The position numbers were made by a program, and so were the translations under genes. The notes beneath the pieces are model-generated. The model was given only the letters and a program-made list of their open reading frames with translations. It was not told where the DNA came from and did not search any database. DNA of 25,870 bases from a virus: IMG/VR virus record IMGVR_UViG_3300047359_000210, positions 1-25,870 of that record; one strand, written 5' to 3'. Of the stretch, positions 5,156 to 11,778 are shown piece after piece; position 1 is the first letter of the stretch, and the number at the start of each line of letters is the position of its first letter.

Positions 5156-7448
5156 AATCTTCCTCCTCGGTTGTAAAGATATCTTCTAGTAAATCCTGAA
5201 TGCCCTGTTTCTTTTCCTCTAGTTCCTGCATATCGTTTTTGTTATCATATGTGTTTTGATAATAAGAAGTTTTCCATCCGTACTTATAGGTTTTCAAAAG
5301 ATCACCTGCCATAACGGAAACTGGAACCTCATTGTTCTCATAGTTCTCTGGATTATAACTCCAGTTACCAGAGATTGCCTGGTCAAAGAACTTCTGCATA
5401 GCAGAAACAATTTTAATATAACCATCGTTATCTTTCATGTCCCATAAAAGAGTGTAGTTAGTTTTATGAGTACTGAACTGAGGAACGATTTGTTTGAGTG
5501 GTCCTTTCTTGGACTTTTTAGTGGACAAGTAAGCTCTTGGTGGTTCAATTCCATTGGTGGCATTTGACACAACGGAACTGCTTTCCGATGGCATCTGTGC
5601 GGACAAAGTGCTGTGTCTGAGTCCGAACTCTTTGATGTCATCCCTAAGACTATCCCAATCATGACTTAACTCCGTCCCACAAAATTCGTCAATGTCCTTC
5701 TTGTATGTGTCAATGGGAAGGATACCGTCTGCATACTTAGTGCGATTGAAATACTCACATGCCCCCTTTTCTTTTGCGATGGTGTTACTTGCTTTAAGAA
5801 GATAGTATTGAAAAGATTCAGACAGGTCATGGACTAATCTCCATGCTGCTGGATCGTCATACTTGAAACCATTTTTTGCTAGGAAATGTGCAAGTCCAAT
5901 GTAACCAATACCAAGAGAACGACGTGCAAGAGTAGAACGTTCTGCTGCTTTGACTGGATAGTTTTGATAGTCAATCAATTCTTCCAGACCTCTCACTGAA
6001 AGATCACAAAGTTCTTCCAACTCTTCATTGGATTTAATTTTACCTACGTTGATAGCAGACAAGATGCACAGAGCAATCTCACCATCACCATCAATATGCT
6101 CCAGAGGAGTAGTTGGTAAAGTAATCTCCTGACAAAGGTTACTCATGTAAACTTTATCTTTAAAGGAAGAGTGTGCGTTACAGTGGTCAATATTCATAAT
6201 GTAAATACGACCTGTCTCTGCACGTTCCTTCAATAGGTCTAGGAAAAGTTCTTGTGCCCCGATAGTTTTTCTTGGAACAGCATCATTGAGTTCATGCATG
6301 CAATATAGAGTGTCAAAGTCGTCAGTACCAAAAGCATCATACAAACCTGGTACGTCATGCGGTGAGAAGAGGCTAATCTCTCCATTCGCAATGAAACGTT
6401 CGTAGAAAAGTTTTGAAATCTGGATTGAGTAGTCAAGTTTCCTCACTCGGTTGTCTTCTGTACCCTTATTGTTCTTAAGAACTAGGATGTCTTCTATTTC
6501 TTGGTGCCAGATTGGGAAGTGGACCGTTGCTGATCCGCCACGAATCCCATTTTGTGTGCAACATCGTACAGTTGATTCAAATTTTTTAAGGAAAGGAACA
6601 ACACCTGTGTGCTGTACTTCTCCGCCTCGGATCTTAGCGTTGATTCCACGGATGCGACCCGCGTTGATACCGATTCCCGCCCTCTGTGCAACATACCTGC
6701 CGATAGCCATATCAGAGCTAAAGATGCTATTGAGGGAGTCATCGCTATCAACAAGCACACAGCTAGCAAATTGTCTAAGTGTCGTTCGGACACCCGCCAT
6801 GATGGGGGTGGGGATGTTGATCTTGTGTCTGCTGATTGCGTCGTAGTATCTTTTGACATAGGAAAGACGGTCTTCTTTATATTCCTGAAAAAGAGTCAGA
6901 GCAATCATCATATACATGTACTGGGGAGTTTCAAAAACATTCCCGGTACTTCTATCTTGGACAAGATACTTATCAGCAACCTGTCGTAGACCTGCATAGG
7001 TAAACAACATGTCACGATCATGATCAATCCAACTATTAATCCGTGACCACTCTTCCATAGTGTATTTACTCATGATGTGATTGTCATACACACCTTGGTC
7101 CACACACCCCAGTGCGTGATCATAAATTGATGGGTATCCATTGACCCAATCAGGTCCAAACACTTGCTTACGCAAACTATACAATAGTAAACGTGCTGCT
7201 ACAAATTGATAGTTGGGAGAATCTAAAGAAATTAAATCACTAGCAGAACGTACCAGAATTTGCTGGATTTCTTCTGTAGTAATTCCATCATAGAATTGGA
7301 TACCGGAACTCATCTCAACCTGAGAGGCACTCACAGCACTCCCCAGACCCTCACATGCCTCCTCAACCACCTTATGAATCTTATCTAAATTCAAGGGTTC
7401 TACAGACCCATTACGCTTACGAACTTTTGTTCCGTGACCGTTGCTCAT
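5136..7448 (-). CDS. nrdA: Ribonucleotide reductase class I alpha subunit
   Basis: This is the catalytic large subunit, 770 residues from the ATG at 7448, which overlaps the primase stop as ATGA; a TTG twelve bases upstream is less likely. The N-terminus carries an ATP-cone (VRKRNGSVEPLNLDKI), implying allosteric control of activity. The active-site pattern is complete: Cys at about 230 (FASCVLVD), Asn437-Cys439-Glu441 (NLCQEI) and Cys461 (ALCILSAINVG). The C-terminal CDSC pair is the redox shuttle reduced by thioredoxin or glutaredoxin, and a glutaredoxin is encoded downstream. The gene follows primase and precedes nrdB in one operon. Length is normal. Confidence 0.97.
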   Translation of the reverse strand: MSNGHGTKVRKRNGSVEPLNLDKIHKVVEEACEGLGSAVSASQVEMSSGIQFYDGITTEEIQQILVRSASDLISLDSPNYQFVAARLLLYSLRKQVFGPDWVNGYPSIYDHALGCVDQGVYDNHIMSKYTMEEWSRINSWIDHDRDMLFTYAGLRQVADKYLVQDRSTGNVFETPQYMYMMIALTLFQEYKEDRLSYVKRYYDAISRHKINIPTPIMAGVRTTLRQFASCVLVDSDDSLNSIFSSDMAIGRYVAQRAGIGINAGRIRGINAKIRGGEVQHTGVVPFLKKFESTVRCCTQNGIRGGSATVHFPIWHQEIEDILVLKNNKGTEDNRVRKLDYSIQISKLFYERFIANGEISLFSPHDVPGLYDAFGTDDFDTLYCMHELNDAVPRKTIGAQELFLDLLKERAETGRIYIMNIDHCNAHSSFKDKVYMSNLCQEITLPTTPLEHIDGDGEIALCILSAINVGKIKSNEELEELCDLSVRGLEELIDYQNYPVKAAERSTLARRSLGIGYIGLAHFLAKNGFKYDDPAAWRLVHDLSESFQYYLLKASNTIAKEKGACEYFNRTKYADGILPIDTYKKDIDEFCGTELSHDWDSLRDDIKEFGLRHSTLSAQMPSESSSVVSNATNGIEPPRAYLSTKKSKKGPLKQIVPQFSTHKTNYTLLWDMKDNDGYIKIVSAMQKFFDQAISGNWSYNPENYENNEVPVSVMAGDLLKTYKYGWKTSYYQNTYDNKNDMQELEEKKQGIQDLLEDIFTTEEEDCDSCKI

Positions 7449-8434
7449 ACTTTTTTCCAAGTGTTAAATTTAAGTGTTGCTTCTAATCCCTGATATACAT
7501 TTTCATGTATTAAATTTTGGACATCATGTCCTGCAAGATGCATATCGTTGATGTCCTTCTCCTGTATTTTATTAGGCCAGACAACTACCTTATCTCCTCG
7601 GTCAATGACTTTGGAGATTCGGTTGACGATCTCTCTATTGCGTGGTTCGTTATCAAAAATCCAAATATAATTGCTCCAACCAAACGTGCGAATATCAGCA
7701 TCGGACCCAGCCATAGCAACTGAGTTTTTAATGAACGTCGCATCAAATGGTCCTTCTACAATATAGATCGGTTGTTCTTTGTTAATTCTATCCAGTCCAA
7801 AGATTTTAGGGTGTTCATCATCCAGCATGATCGTGATGTATCTTAATTTTGCCTTAGGGGCTAGCGATCTGCCTTGGTATCCGAATAAGTTTCCTTGAGT
7901 ATCTTTAAATGGGATTATAATGCGTGGACTATCTTGTCTGAGGGTATCAAATGTCTTCTTTTGTTTATTTGTCCACTCTTTAAATTTTGGACAGTAATAA
8001 AAGTATTCAAGATCTTTGATGCCTCTTTGTTCTAGATAGACTCTCGCCGGGTGAGAAATATTTAGGTCAGAAATCTTCTCAAGATCTGTATTTCTTTTGA
8101 CAAATTTTGGTTCGGTAAAATTAAATTTAGGATTGGGTATGGTAGTTCCCTTGCCAGTCCTACCTTCTTTAAATTTCTCCATGACATATTGATCATGGAG
8201 AAAACTATCTTGATCCTTAAGAAAATTGGAAAGTGTTTTACCAACACCACAATTGTGGCACTTGTACACAAAATTATTCTTAATCTTAAACAAATATCCC
8301 CTCGCTTTGTTGCGTCTCTTTTGCGAGTCGCCACAGTAAGGACACCTGAAATTGTACAGGTCTGCCTTCTTGCGACTAAAAAGAGTCAAGCGAGGGGATA
8401 TTAAATTTATGTACTTGACATCAAGAAAACTCAC
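7445..8434 (-). CDS. 61: DNA primase, T4 gp61 type
   Basis: The protein is 329 residues. The N-terminal zinc-binding domain has CPYC (about residues 31-34) and CHNC (about 59-62) with the KARGYLF segment between, as in T4 gp61. A Toprim core follows, with IVEGPFDATF providing the catalytic Glu and a SDAD acidic motif. The primase makes RNA primers and works with helicase gp41, encoded downstream of uvsX here. The start is GTG at 8434 within the end of the upstream membrane-protein gene; no strong ribosome-binding site is seen. A long imperfect inverted repeat occupies codons about 11-47, and a promoter-like sequence sits at 8458-8486. Confidence 0.93.
   Translation of the reverse strand: MSFLDVKYINLISPRLTLFSRKKADLYNFRCPYCGDSQKRRNKARGYLFKIKNNFVYKCHNCGVGKTLSNFLKDQDSFLHDQYVMEKFKEGRTGKGTTIPNPKFNFTEPKFVKRNTDLEKISDLNISHPARVYLEQRGIKDLEYFYYCPKFKEWTNKQKKTFDTLRQDSPRIIIPFKDTQGNLFGYQGRSLAPKAKLRYITIMLDDEHPKIFGLDRINKEQPIYIVEGPFDATFIKNSVAMAGSDADIRTFGWSNYIWIFDNEPRNREIVNRISKVIDRGDKVVVWPNKIQEKDINDMHLAGHDVQNLIHENVYQGLEATLKFNTWKKV
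8293..8402. repeat. Long imperfect inverted repeat in the primase coding start
   Basis: Two arms can fold back. A perfect 15-base arm at 8293-8307 is the exact reverse complement of 8388-8402. Inside it, CTCTTTT and AGTCGC on one arm pair with AAAAGAG and GCGACT on the other, separated by an 8/2 internal loop and a 3/1 bulge. That gives 28 base pairs around a loop of about 40 bases. All of it is coding for the primase N-terminus. Confidence 0.75.
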
Positions 8435-8870
8435 TAGGAGACATCACCACTGATCCTATAATACCAGATCCTATGGTGTGCGTCAACCTTGATTGTGACG
8501 ATTCAGAAAATGGTCTCAGTATTTTCTGACCTACTGGAGAAACCAAGAAACTAATAATAGCAAGTCCACCAAAGATAGACCACATCTTCTTTTCCATAAG
8601 ACGAAGACGTTCATCAATTAACCTGATGTCTCTCTCGCATCCTTTTTTAATCTCTATGGTAGAGCGATTAACTTCTCTGTGTAGACTCTCTACCTTTTCA
8701 AAAAGTACAGCGTCAATCCTATCTTGCTTGTCCAGTTTTTCATTATGAACAGCAAGAAGTTTTCCCATTTGTATGGAATTTTCCTGCAAAGATTCTACAA
8801 CCTTTTCCAATCTTTCTAAGATAGCGGTATTGATATCGCGGGAATCTCCCATACTATTATCCTCAGACAT
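8421..8870 (-). CDS. Coiled-coil protein with one membrane segment, 149 residues
   Basis: From the ATG at 8870 the protein has a long heptad-like, charged helix (about residues 12-95; ILERLEKVVESL..., then RLIDERLRLMEKK), one hydrophobic segment at about 97-112 (MWSIFGGLAIISFLVS) and a short polar tail. This is the architecture of XhlA-type hemolysin/holin accessory proteins, but it also fits other membrane-tethered phage proteins, so the role is not assigned. It overlaps the 233-residue gene by eight bases and the primase by 14. It is the last gene of the late-looking block before the early primase-nrdA-nrdB unit, and the promoter for that unit lies inside it. Confidence 0.7.
   Translation of the reverse strand: MSEDNSMGDSRDINTAILERLEKVVESLQENSIQMGKLLAVHNEKLDKQDRIDAVLFEKVESLHREVNRSTIEIKKGCERDIRLIDERLRLMEKKMWSIFGGLAIISFLVSPVGQKILRPFSESSQSRLTHTIGSGIIGSVVMSPSEFS
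8458..8486 (-). promoter_or_regulatory. Sigma-70-like promoter for primase-nrdA-nrdB
   Basis: On the minus strand TTGACG (8486-8481), a 17-base spacer and TATTAT (8463-8458) are each one base from consensus. A start near 8451 would leave a leader of about 17 bases to the primase GTG. It lies in the 3' coding end of the coiled-coil membrane protein and would separate an early replication unit from the late block. Confidence 0.5.
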
Positions 8871-9564
8871 TACGGATAGCAAAATCAATAGCAGATTGAT
8901 ATGTAGTAGCGTCTTTGTTTAGCATATATTGAAACTGACTCTTATGAGTATCGTCCAACTGAGCGTAACAAGCAGCGATACGTTTTGCTGAGAAGTTATC
9001 AAGATTTTGTTCGGATCCATCACCAAATTTAATCTTTGCAAATGATGCTTCACCTTGAGGATTGAGTTCACTGGTTGCTACATCTAATGCAACTTGAATC
9101 ACGTCTTGATTTTCCATAATGTTATCACCTTTTAATTCTACAGAGTTATTCATTTTAGAAAGTTTCTTGGTTTGTGAAGATGCTTTCTTTTTAAAGTCTT
9201 GAAGACGTGCTTTCATAAGAGTGTCCATCTCTTTCGTCTTAGACTGCATTTTTTTCTTAGCGTCATCACGCTTTTTCTGGACATCTTTTTGACGACCTAA
9301 CTTTTTCATTTGGCCGATTTGTTTCTGTGCCCTCTCAGTTTCGGTAGGAGCAGCTTCAGAAATAGGATTGATTTCTAGTTCTTCTTTCATTTTTCTACGA
9401 TTAATACGGGACATTAAAGCACGGGCACCATTTGTACGCCCATCAACCTTATCTTGATTTGCTTTTTTATACTTACGATGCTGTTTAGGATTAACAAATA
9501 CAAAAGCAGGTGGTAAAGATAAATTACCCCCGTCTCCTGCTACCATTTCTGAGATGTTTTTCAT
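8863..9564 (-). CDS. Basic, helical protein of unknown function, 233 residues
   Basis: The start is the ATG at 9564, which overlaps the upstream stop as ATGA. Three parts are visible: an N-terminal segment (MVAGDGGNLSLPPAFVFVNPKQHRK), a central very Lys/Arg/Gln-rich predicted coiled coil (about residues 35-150), and a C-terminal compact acidic domain (about 150-233) beginning at MENQDVIQVALDV. An in-frame ATG at 9117 before that domain has its own AAAAGGTGA eight bases upstream, so a separate 84-residue product is possible. The layout is reminiscent of head-core or scaffold proteins, but I do not recognise the family. It lies in the late block. Confidence 0.75.
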   Translation of the reverse strand: MKNISEMVAGDGGNLSLPPAFVFVNPKQHRKYKKANQDKVDGRTNGARALMSRINRRKMKEELEINPISEAAPTETERAQKQIGQMKKLGRQKDVQKKRDDAKKKMQSKTKEMDTLMKARLQDFKKKASSQTKKLSKMNNSVELKGDNIMENQDVIQVALDVATSELNPQGEASFAKIKFGDGSEQNLDNFSAKRIAACYAQLDDTHKSQFQYMLNKDATTYQSAIDFAIRNV

Positions 9565-9917
9565 ATCAGATTCAGTTCCTTTAAACAATATGTATCTATG
9601 TCATTATTTAGTGATGGGGGAAGTCTATCTAAAAATAAAAGGAACGATTTTAATACACTCCAATATTCTTTTTCAATTTTAAAAAGCAACAACGGAGTTG
9701 CTGCTTCCCCAAAGATATTATACAAACAAATGATATGGTTTAATATCAAATGTTTTTTAAACTCCTTCGTAGTTTGGTATCTACGAAGGAGTCTTTTAAT
9801 GTATTTAAATTTTTTAATATCCTCCTCAAAATCAGCATATGTAACTGACTGAGGATTATCATAATTTTTAATTGCAAAAAGTACCCAATTATCTTGGGTC
9901 AACTCATCAAATTTCAT
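9561..9917 (-). CDS. Conserved-looking helical phage protein, 118 residues
   Basis: This is an all-helical soluble protein with many Lys, Leu and aromatic residues: MKFDELTQDNWVLFAIKNYDNP at the start, IKRLLRRYQTTKEFKKHLILNHI in the middle, and an FGEAATPLLLFKIEKEYW segment. It resembles a small protein family common in T4-like phages of marine bacteria whose function is unknown to me. It follows the Ig-like structural protein by seven bases and overlaps the next gene as ATGA, so it is probably transcribed from the late promoter at 10585. Confidence 0.72.
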   Translation of the reverse strand: MKFDELTQDNWVLFAIKNYDNPQSVTYADFEEDIKKFKYIKRLLRRYQTTKEFKKHLILNHIICLYNIFGEAATPLLLFKIEKEYWSVLKSFLLFLDRLPPSLNNDIDTYCLKELNLI

Positions 9918-9924
9918 TTAATCA

Positions 9925-10551
9925 TCAATTGAATGTGAGTGTGGCAGCATCAGAAGTAACGTCTCCAGACTGTCCTGTTGTAGAAAGAACAACACGATAC
10001 TGATAGTTAGCCATTGATGGGTGAGTTCCAGTAGCAGTTAGTTCCTGACCAGAGAATCCGCTACCCTGATAAAGATATGTTCCACCAAATCCAGTTGGTT
10101 GACCACTACTAATGTTGGTAAAGTTACTGCCACCATTGCTAGATGCCTGCCATTGAGCACTGATAGACCCACCAGTAGCACCTTCAATAGAAGCTGATAC
10201 TGCGAAAGTTACAGGTGCTCCAGTATTGACTGCTTGAGATCCAGGTTGTGTTGAGATAACAACGGTGCGATCTGCTGCTACAGCATCATCTGATTGTGAC
10301 TCAGAAGAATTCGCTTCTGCATCAGCAAGTGTTACCAACATCTCTGCTTTGTGGCGTGTAGCGCCAGAGCTATCAGTAAATGTATAGTATGACCACCAAC
10401 CAGGAGCGTTCAATCCTCGTGCTTTATTTTCTGCAAGTGCTGCTTCCGTTTCATCAACGAAAATTGTTTGCTTTGCCTGACTTGATGCAGCGATGCCTCT
10501 ACCAGCTTTGGTTTTGTTTGCATTGCTGTCAGTTTTTCCGTATAGAGACAT
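9925..10551 (-). CDS. Virion structural protein with an Ig-like domain
   Basis: The protein is 208 residues. The N-terminal 80 residues (MSLYGKTDSNANKTKAGRG, then GWWSYYTFTDSSGATRHKAEMLVTL) resemble a segment found in cyanophage structural proteins. The C-terminal part, about 92-208, is an Ig-like beta-sandwich: a Gly/Ser/Thr-rich sequence with the QPGSQAVNTGAPVTF opening, the W in SAQWQAS, and the YQYRVVLS...SDAATLTF ending. Such domains decorate phage heads or tails and may bind host surface sugars. The start ATG has GGAG at a good distance, and a perfect TATAAATA late promoter lies about 35 bases upstream, which supports a virion role. Confidence 0.82.
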   Translation of the reverse strand: MSLYGKTDSNANKTKAGRGIAASSQAKQTIFVDETEAALAENKARGLNAPGWWSYYTFTDSSGATRHKAEMLVTLADAEANSSESQSDDAVAADRTVVISTQPGSQAVNTGAPVTFAVSASIEGATGGSISAQWQASSNGGSNFTNISSGQPTGFGGTYLYQGSGFSGQELTATGTHPSMANYQYRVVLSTTGQSGDVTSDAATLTFN

Positions 10552-10584
10552 GTTTTCTCCAGTAAATTGACTTAATCTAAATTA

Positions 10585-10592
10585 TATTTATA
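10585..10592 (-). promoter_or_regulatory. T4-type late promoter box
   Basis: On the minus strand TATAAATA is a perfect match to the T4 late -10 element, about 35 bases before the ATG of the Ig-like structural protein. It follows directly after the hairpin at 10598-10616, so the upstream transcript could end where the late one begins. Confidence 0.7.
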
Positions 10593-10597
10593 AAGAT

Positions 10598-10616
10598 GGG
10601 GGGACTTAATCCCCCC
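10598..10616 (-). terminator. GC-rich hairpin, probable terminator
   Basis: Six G-C pairs plus one A-T pair enclose a five-base loop (GGGGGG on one arm, CCCCCC on the other). On the minus strand it is followed by ATCTTTATAAATA, a weak T-rich tract that merges into the late promoter. It lies seven bases after the stop of the 67-residue gene and insulates the structural gene. Confidence 0.65.
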
Positions 10617-10622
10617 ACTATA

Positions 10623-10826
10623 TCACGCTTCTTCGCGTGTCTTGATTGCTTTGGTTACAACTTCAAGTAGTTGATCATCCATGTCAGTCTTGGTCAGCTT
10701 AACCGCTTTAGCAAGAATAACAAGACAGATCTCAACCATCTTCTCACCGAGTTCTTCATTCTCAGGAATTTTAGAAATTGCATCGGTGATAATTTTTGAT
10801 GCGAGTGGAAGTAAAAATGCTAGCAT
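10623..10826 (-). CDS. Small helical protein of unknown function, 67 residues
   Basis: Two amphipathic or hydrophobic helices are visible: MLAFLLPLASKIITDAISKI at the N-terminus, and EKMVEICLVILAKAVKL in the middle, with a charged C-terminus. The hydrophobic N-terminus could be membrane-active, but there is no clear full-length membrane span. I do not recognise the family. An AATAAATA box (10851-10858) lies 25 bases upstream and a strong hairpin follows its stop, so it may be a one-gene late unit. Confidence 0.7.
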   Translation of the reverse strand: MLAFLLPLASKIITDAISKIPENEELGEKMVEICLVILAKAVKLTKTDMDDQLLEVVTKAIKTREEA

Positions 10827-10850
10827 AATCTTATTGCATGGTGCAGATAC

Positions 10851-10858
10851 TATTTATT
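10851..10858 (-). promoter_or_regulatory. Possible late promoter for the 67-residue gene
   Basis: AATAAATA on the minus strand differs from the T4 late box at one position. It lies 25 bases before the ATG of the 67-residue gene and overlaps the stop codon of the upstream 42-residue gene. AT-rich sequence makes chance matches common, so confidence is moderate. Confidence 0.4.
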
Positions 10859-10982
10859 TAACACTCATCTTCTGACCGTTATCATCCTTAATCTGTGGCA
10901 TTACTTCCACAGTTTTTTTCTTGGACTTACGTTCTTTCTCCTTACTCCCACACTCCTCACGAAGTAGTTTAAAATTTTTCAT
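10854..10982 (-). CDS. Tiny lysine-rich protein with MKNFK-type N-terminus, 42 residues
   Basis: This short gene starts with an ATG at 10982 that overlaps the TGA of the 188-residue gene as ATGA, and ends TAA at 10854. About a quarter of the residues are Lys. The first ten, MKNFKLLREE, closely match the first ten of the 70-residue protein encoded just upstream (MKNFKQLREQ). They also resemble the capsid-targeting peptide at the start of T4 internal head proteins (MKTYQEFIAE). A packaged internal protein that neutralises DNA charge is a reasonable inference. The tight overlap supports that it is real. Confidence 0.7.
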   Translation of the reverse strand: MKNFKLLREECGSKEKERKSKKKTVEVMPQIKDDNGQKMSVK

Positions 10983-11545
10983 TTTTTCTTACTCATTCCA
11001 ATGATCTTACTAACTTTCTTACGACGTGCTAGAAGATACTTATCTGACTTATCGTGATCGCCATCGTTATCAATGTCCTTGTCTTCCTTGCCTACAGGAT
11101 CAAGTTTCTTTTCTTTAATCTCTTCACCAGTGGGTTCAAACCCTGCCTTGACACAGTTGTTAACTTCCTTACCGCCTTTCTTCTTGGTTCCCTGCTTCTT
11201 ATATCCTTTCCAGCAAGAGGTGTTACCGTTGTCATCAACACCGTCCATCTTGACTTTCTCAATGATGATTACTTCACCATCAACTTCAATCTCTTCACGC
11301 TCAAGAACGATTTCTTCTGCAACCGACTTCTCTTTCTTATCAATCTTCTTTTTCTTCTTGGTGATGTCATCTACTTCAGCACCATGTGACTGAGGATCCA
11401 TACCCTCAAATGCTTCAGGAGTATATTCAGGGATATGACTACCCTGGAAACAATCACCGTCCATCCAATTCGTATACATCTCCATCAAAGATGCAGAATA
11501 TGCATCATTATGTGCAACTTTGTTAACAGGTCTCTGCTTATCCAT
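10979..11545 (-). CDS. Lys/Asp-rich head-type protein of unknown function, 188 residues
   Basis: The protein has an N-terminal aromatic segment (residues 1-55), a Lys-rich run (ITKKKKKIDKKEK), a beta-like acidic segment (EREEIEVDGEVIIIEKVKM), a CWKGYKK..GTKKKGGKEVNNC segment with paired cysteines, and a C-terminal DKDIDNDGDHDKSDKYLL motif that resembles an EF-hand calcium loop (D-x-D-x-DGD). Segments like the last two recur, as I recall, in cyanophage head-associated proteins, but I cannot verify that here. A perfect late promoter box lies 29 bases upstream of its ATG. A head-core or packaged role is inferred; the function is unknown. Confidence 0.72.
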   Translation of the reverse strand: MDKQRPVNKVAHNDAYSASLMEMYTNWMDGDCFQGSHIPEYTPEAFEGMDPQSHGAEVDDITKKKKKIDKKEKSVAEEIVLEREEIEVDGEVIIIEKVKMDGVDDNGNTSCWKGYKKQGTKKKGGKEVNNCVKAGFEPTGEEIKEKKLDPVGKEDKDIDNDGDHDKSDKYLLARRKKVSKIIGMSKKK

Positions 11546-11565
11546 GTTTAAAATTGAAGATCTTC

Positions 11566-11778
11566 TTATGGTTTATTTATAGTGCGAATATCCTTCACCC
11601 ACTCCCGAAACATTCTCCCATCTTCAGTCACGACAATGGCATAGTTGACACCAGTGCGATGAACTGTTCCTTTATCTCCAGTTCTAGCAGACATAACAAT
11701 ATCACCCTCAGAAATCACATCATTCTGACGATGTGCCTGACGGAGTGCTTGTTCTCTAAGTTGCTTAAAGTTTTTCAT
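11566..11778 (-). CDS. Small protein with MKNFK-type N-terminus and SH3/KOW-like fold, 70 residues
   Basis: The first ten residues, MKNFKQLREQ, match those of the 42-residue protein downstream and look like a T4 capsid-targeting peptide. The rest (about 23-66) has the beta pattern of a small SH3- or KOW-like barrel: ISEGDIVMSARTGDKGTVHRTG, then YAIVVTEDGRMFREWVKDI. Such barrels bind nucleic acid or protein. The ATG at 11778 overlaps the stop of the nucleotidylyltransferase gene as ATGA, tying it to that module. A packaged role is inferred, not shown. Confidence 0.7.
   Translation of the reverse strand: MKNFKQLREQALRQAHRQNDVISEGDIVMSARTGDKGTVHRTGVNYAIVVTEDGRMFREWVKDIRTINKP
11574..11581 (-). 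promoter_or_regulatory. T4-type late promoter box
   Basis: A perfect TATAAATA on the minus strand lies about 29 bases before the ATG of the 188-residue Lys/Asp-rich protein and inside the last codons of the 70-residue gene. It matches the box at 10585-10592. Confidence 0.65.

Noticed and set aside
6451-6989. Overlapping plus-strand frames opposite nrdA, and minus-strand frame at 6494-6859
   Set aside because: All lie within the highly conserved nrdA coding sequence; they have no family motifs and no ribosome-binding site.
11054-11393. Two long plus-strand frames opposite the 188-residue gene
   Set aside because: They are mirror translations of Lys- and Asp-rich codons (giving Phe, Leu and Ser runs) and lack start signals.
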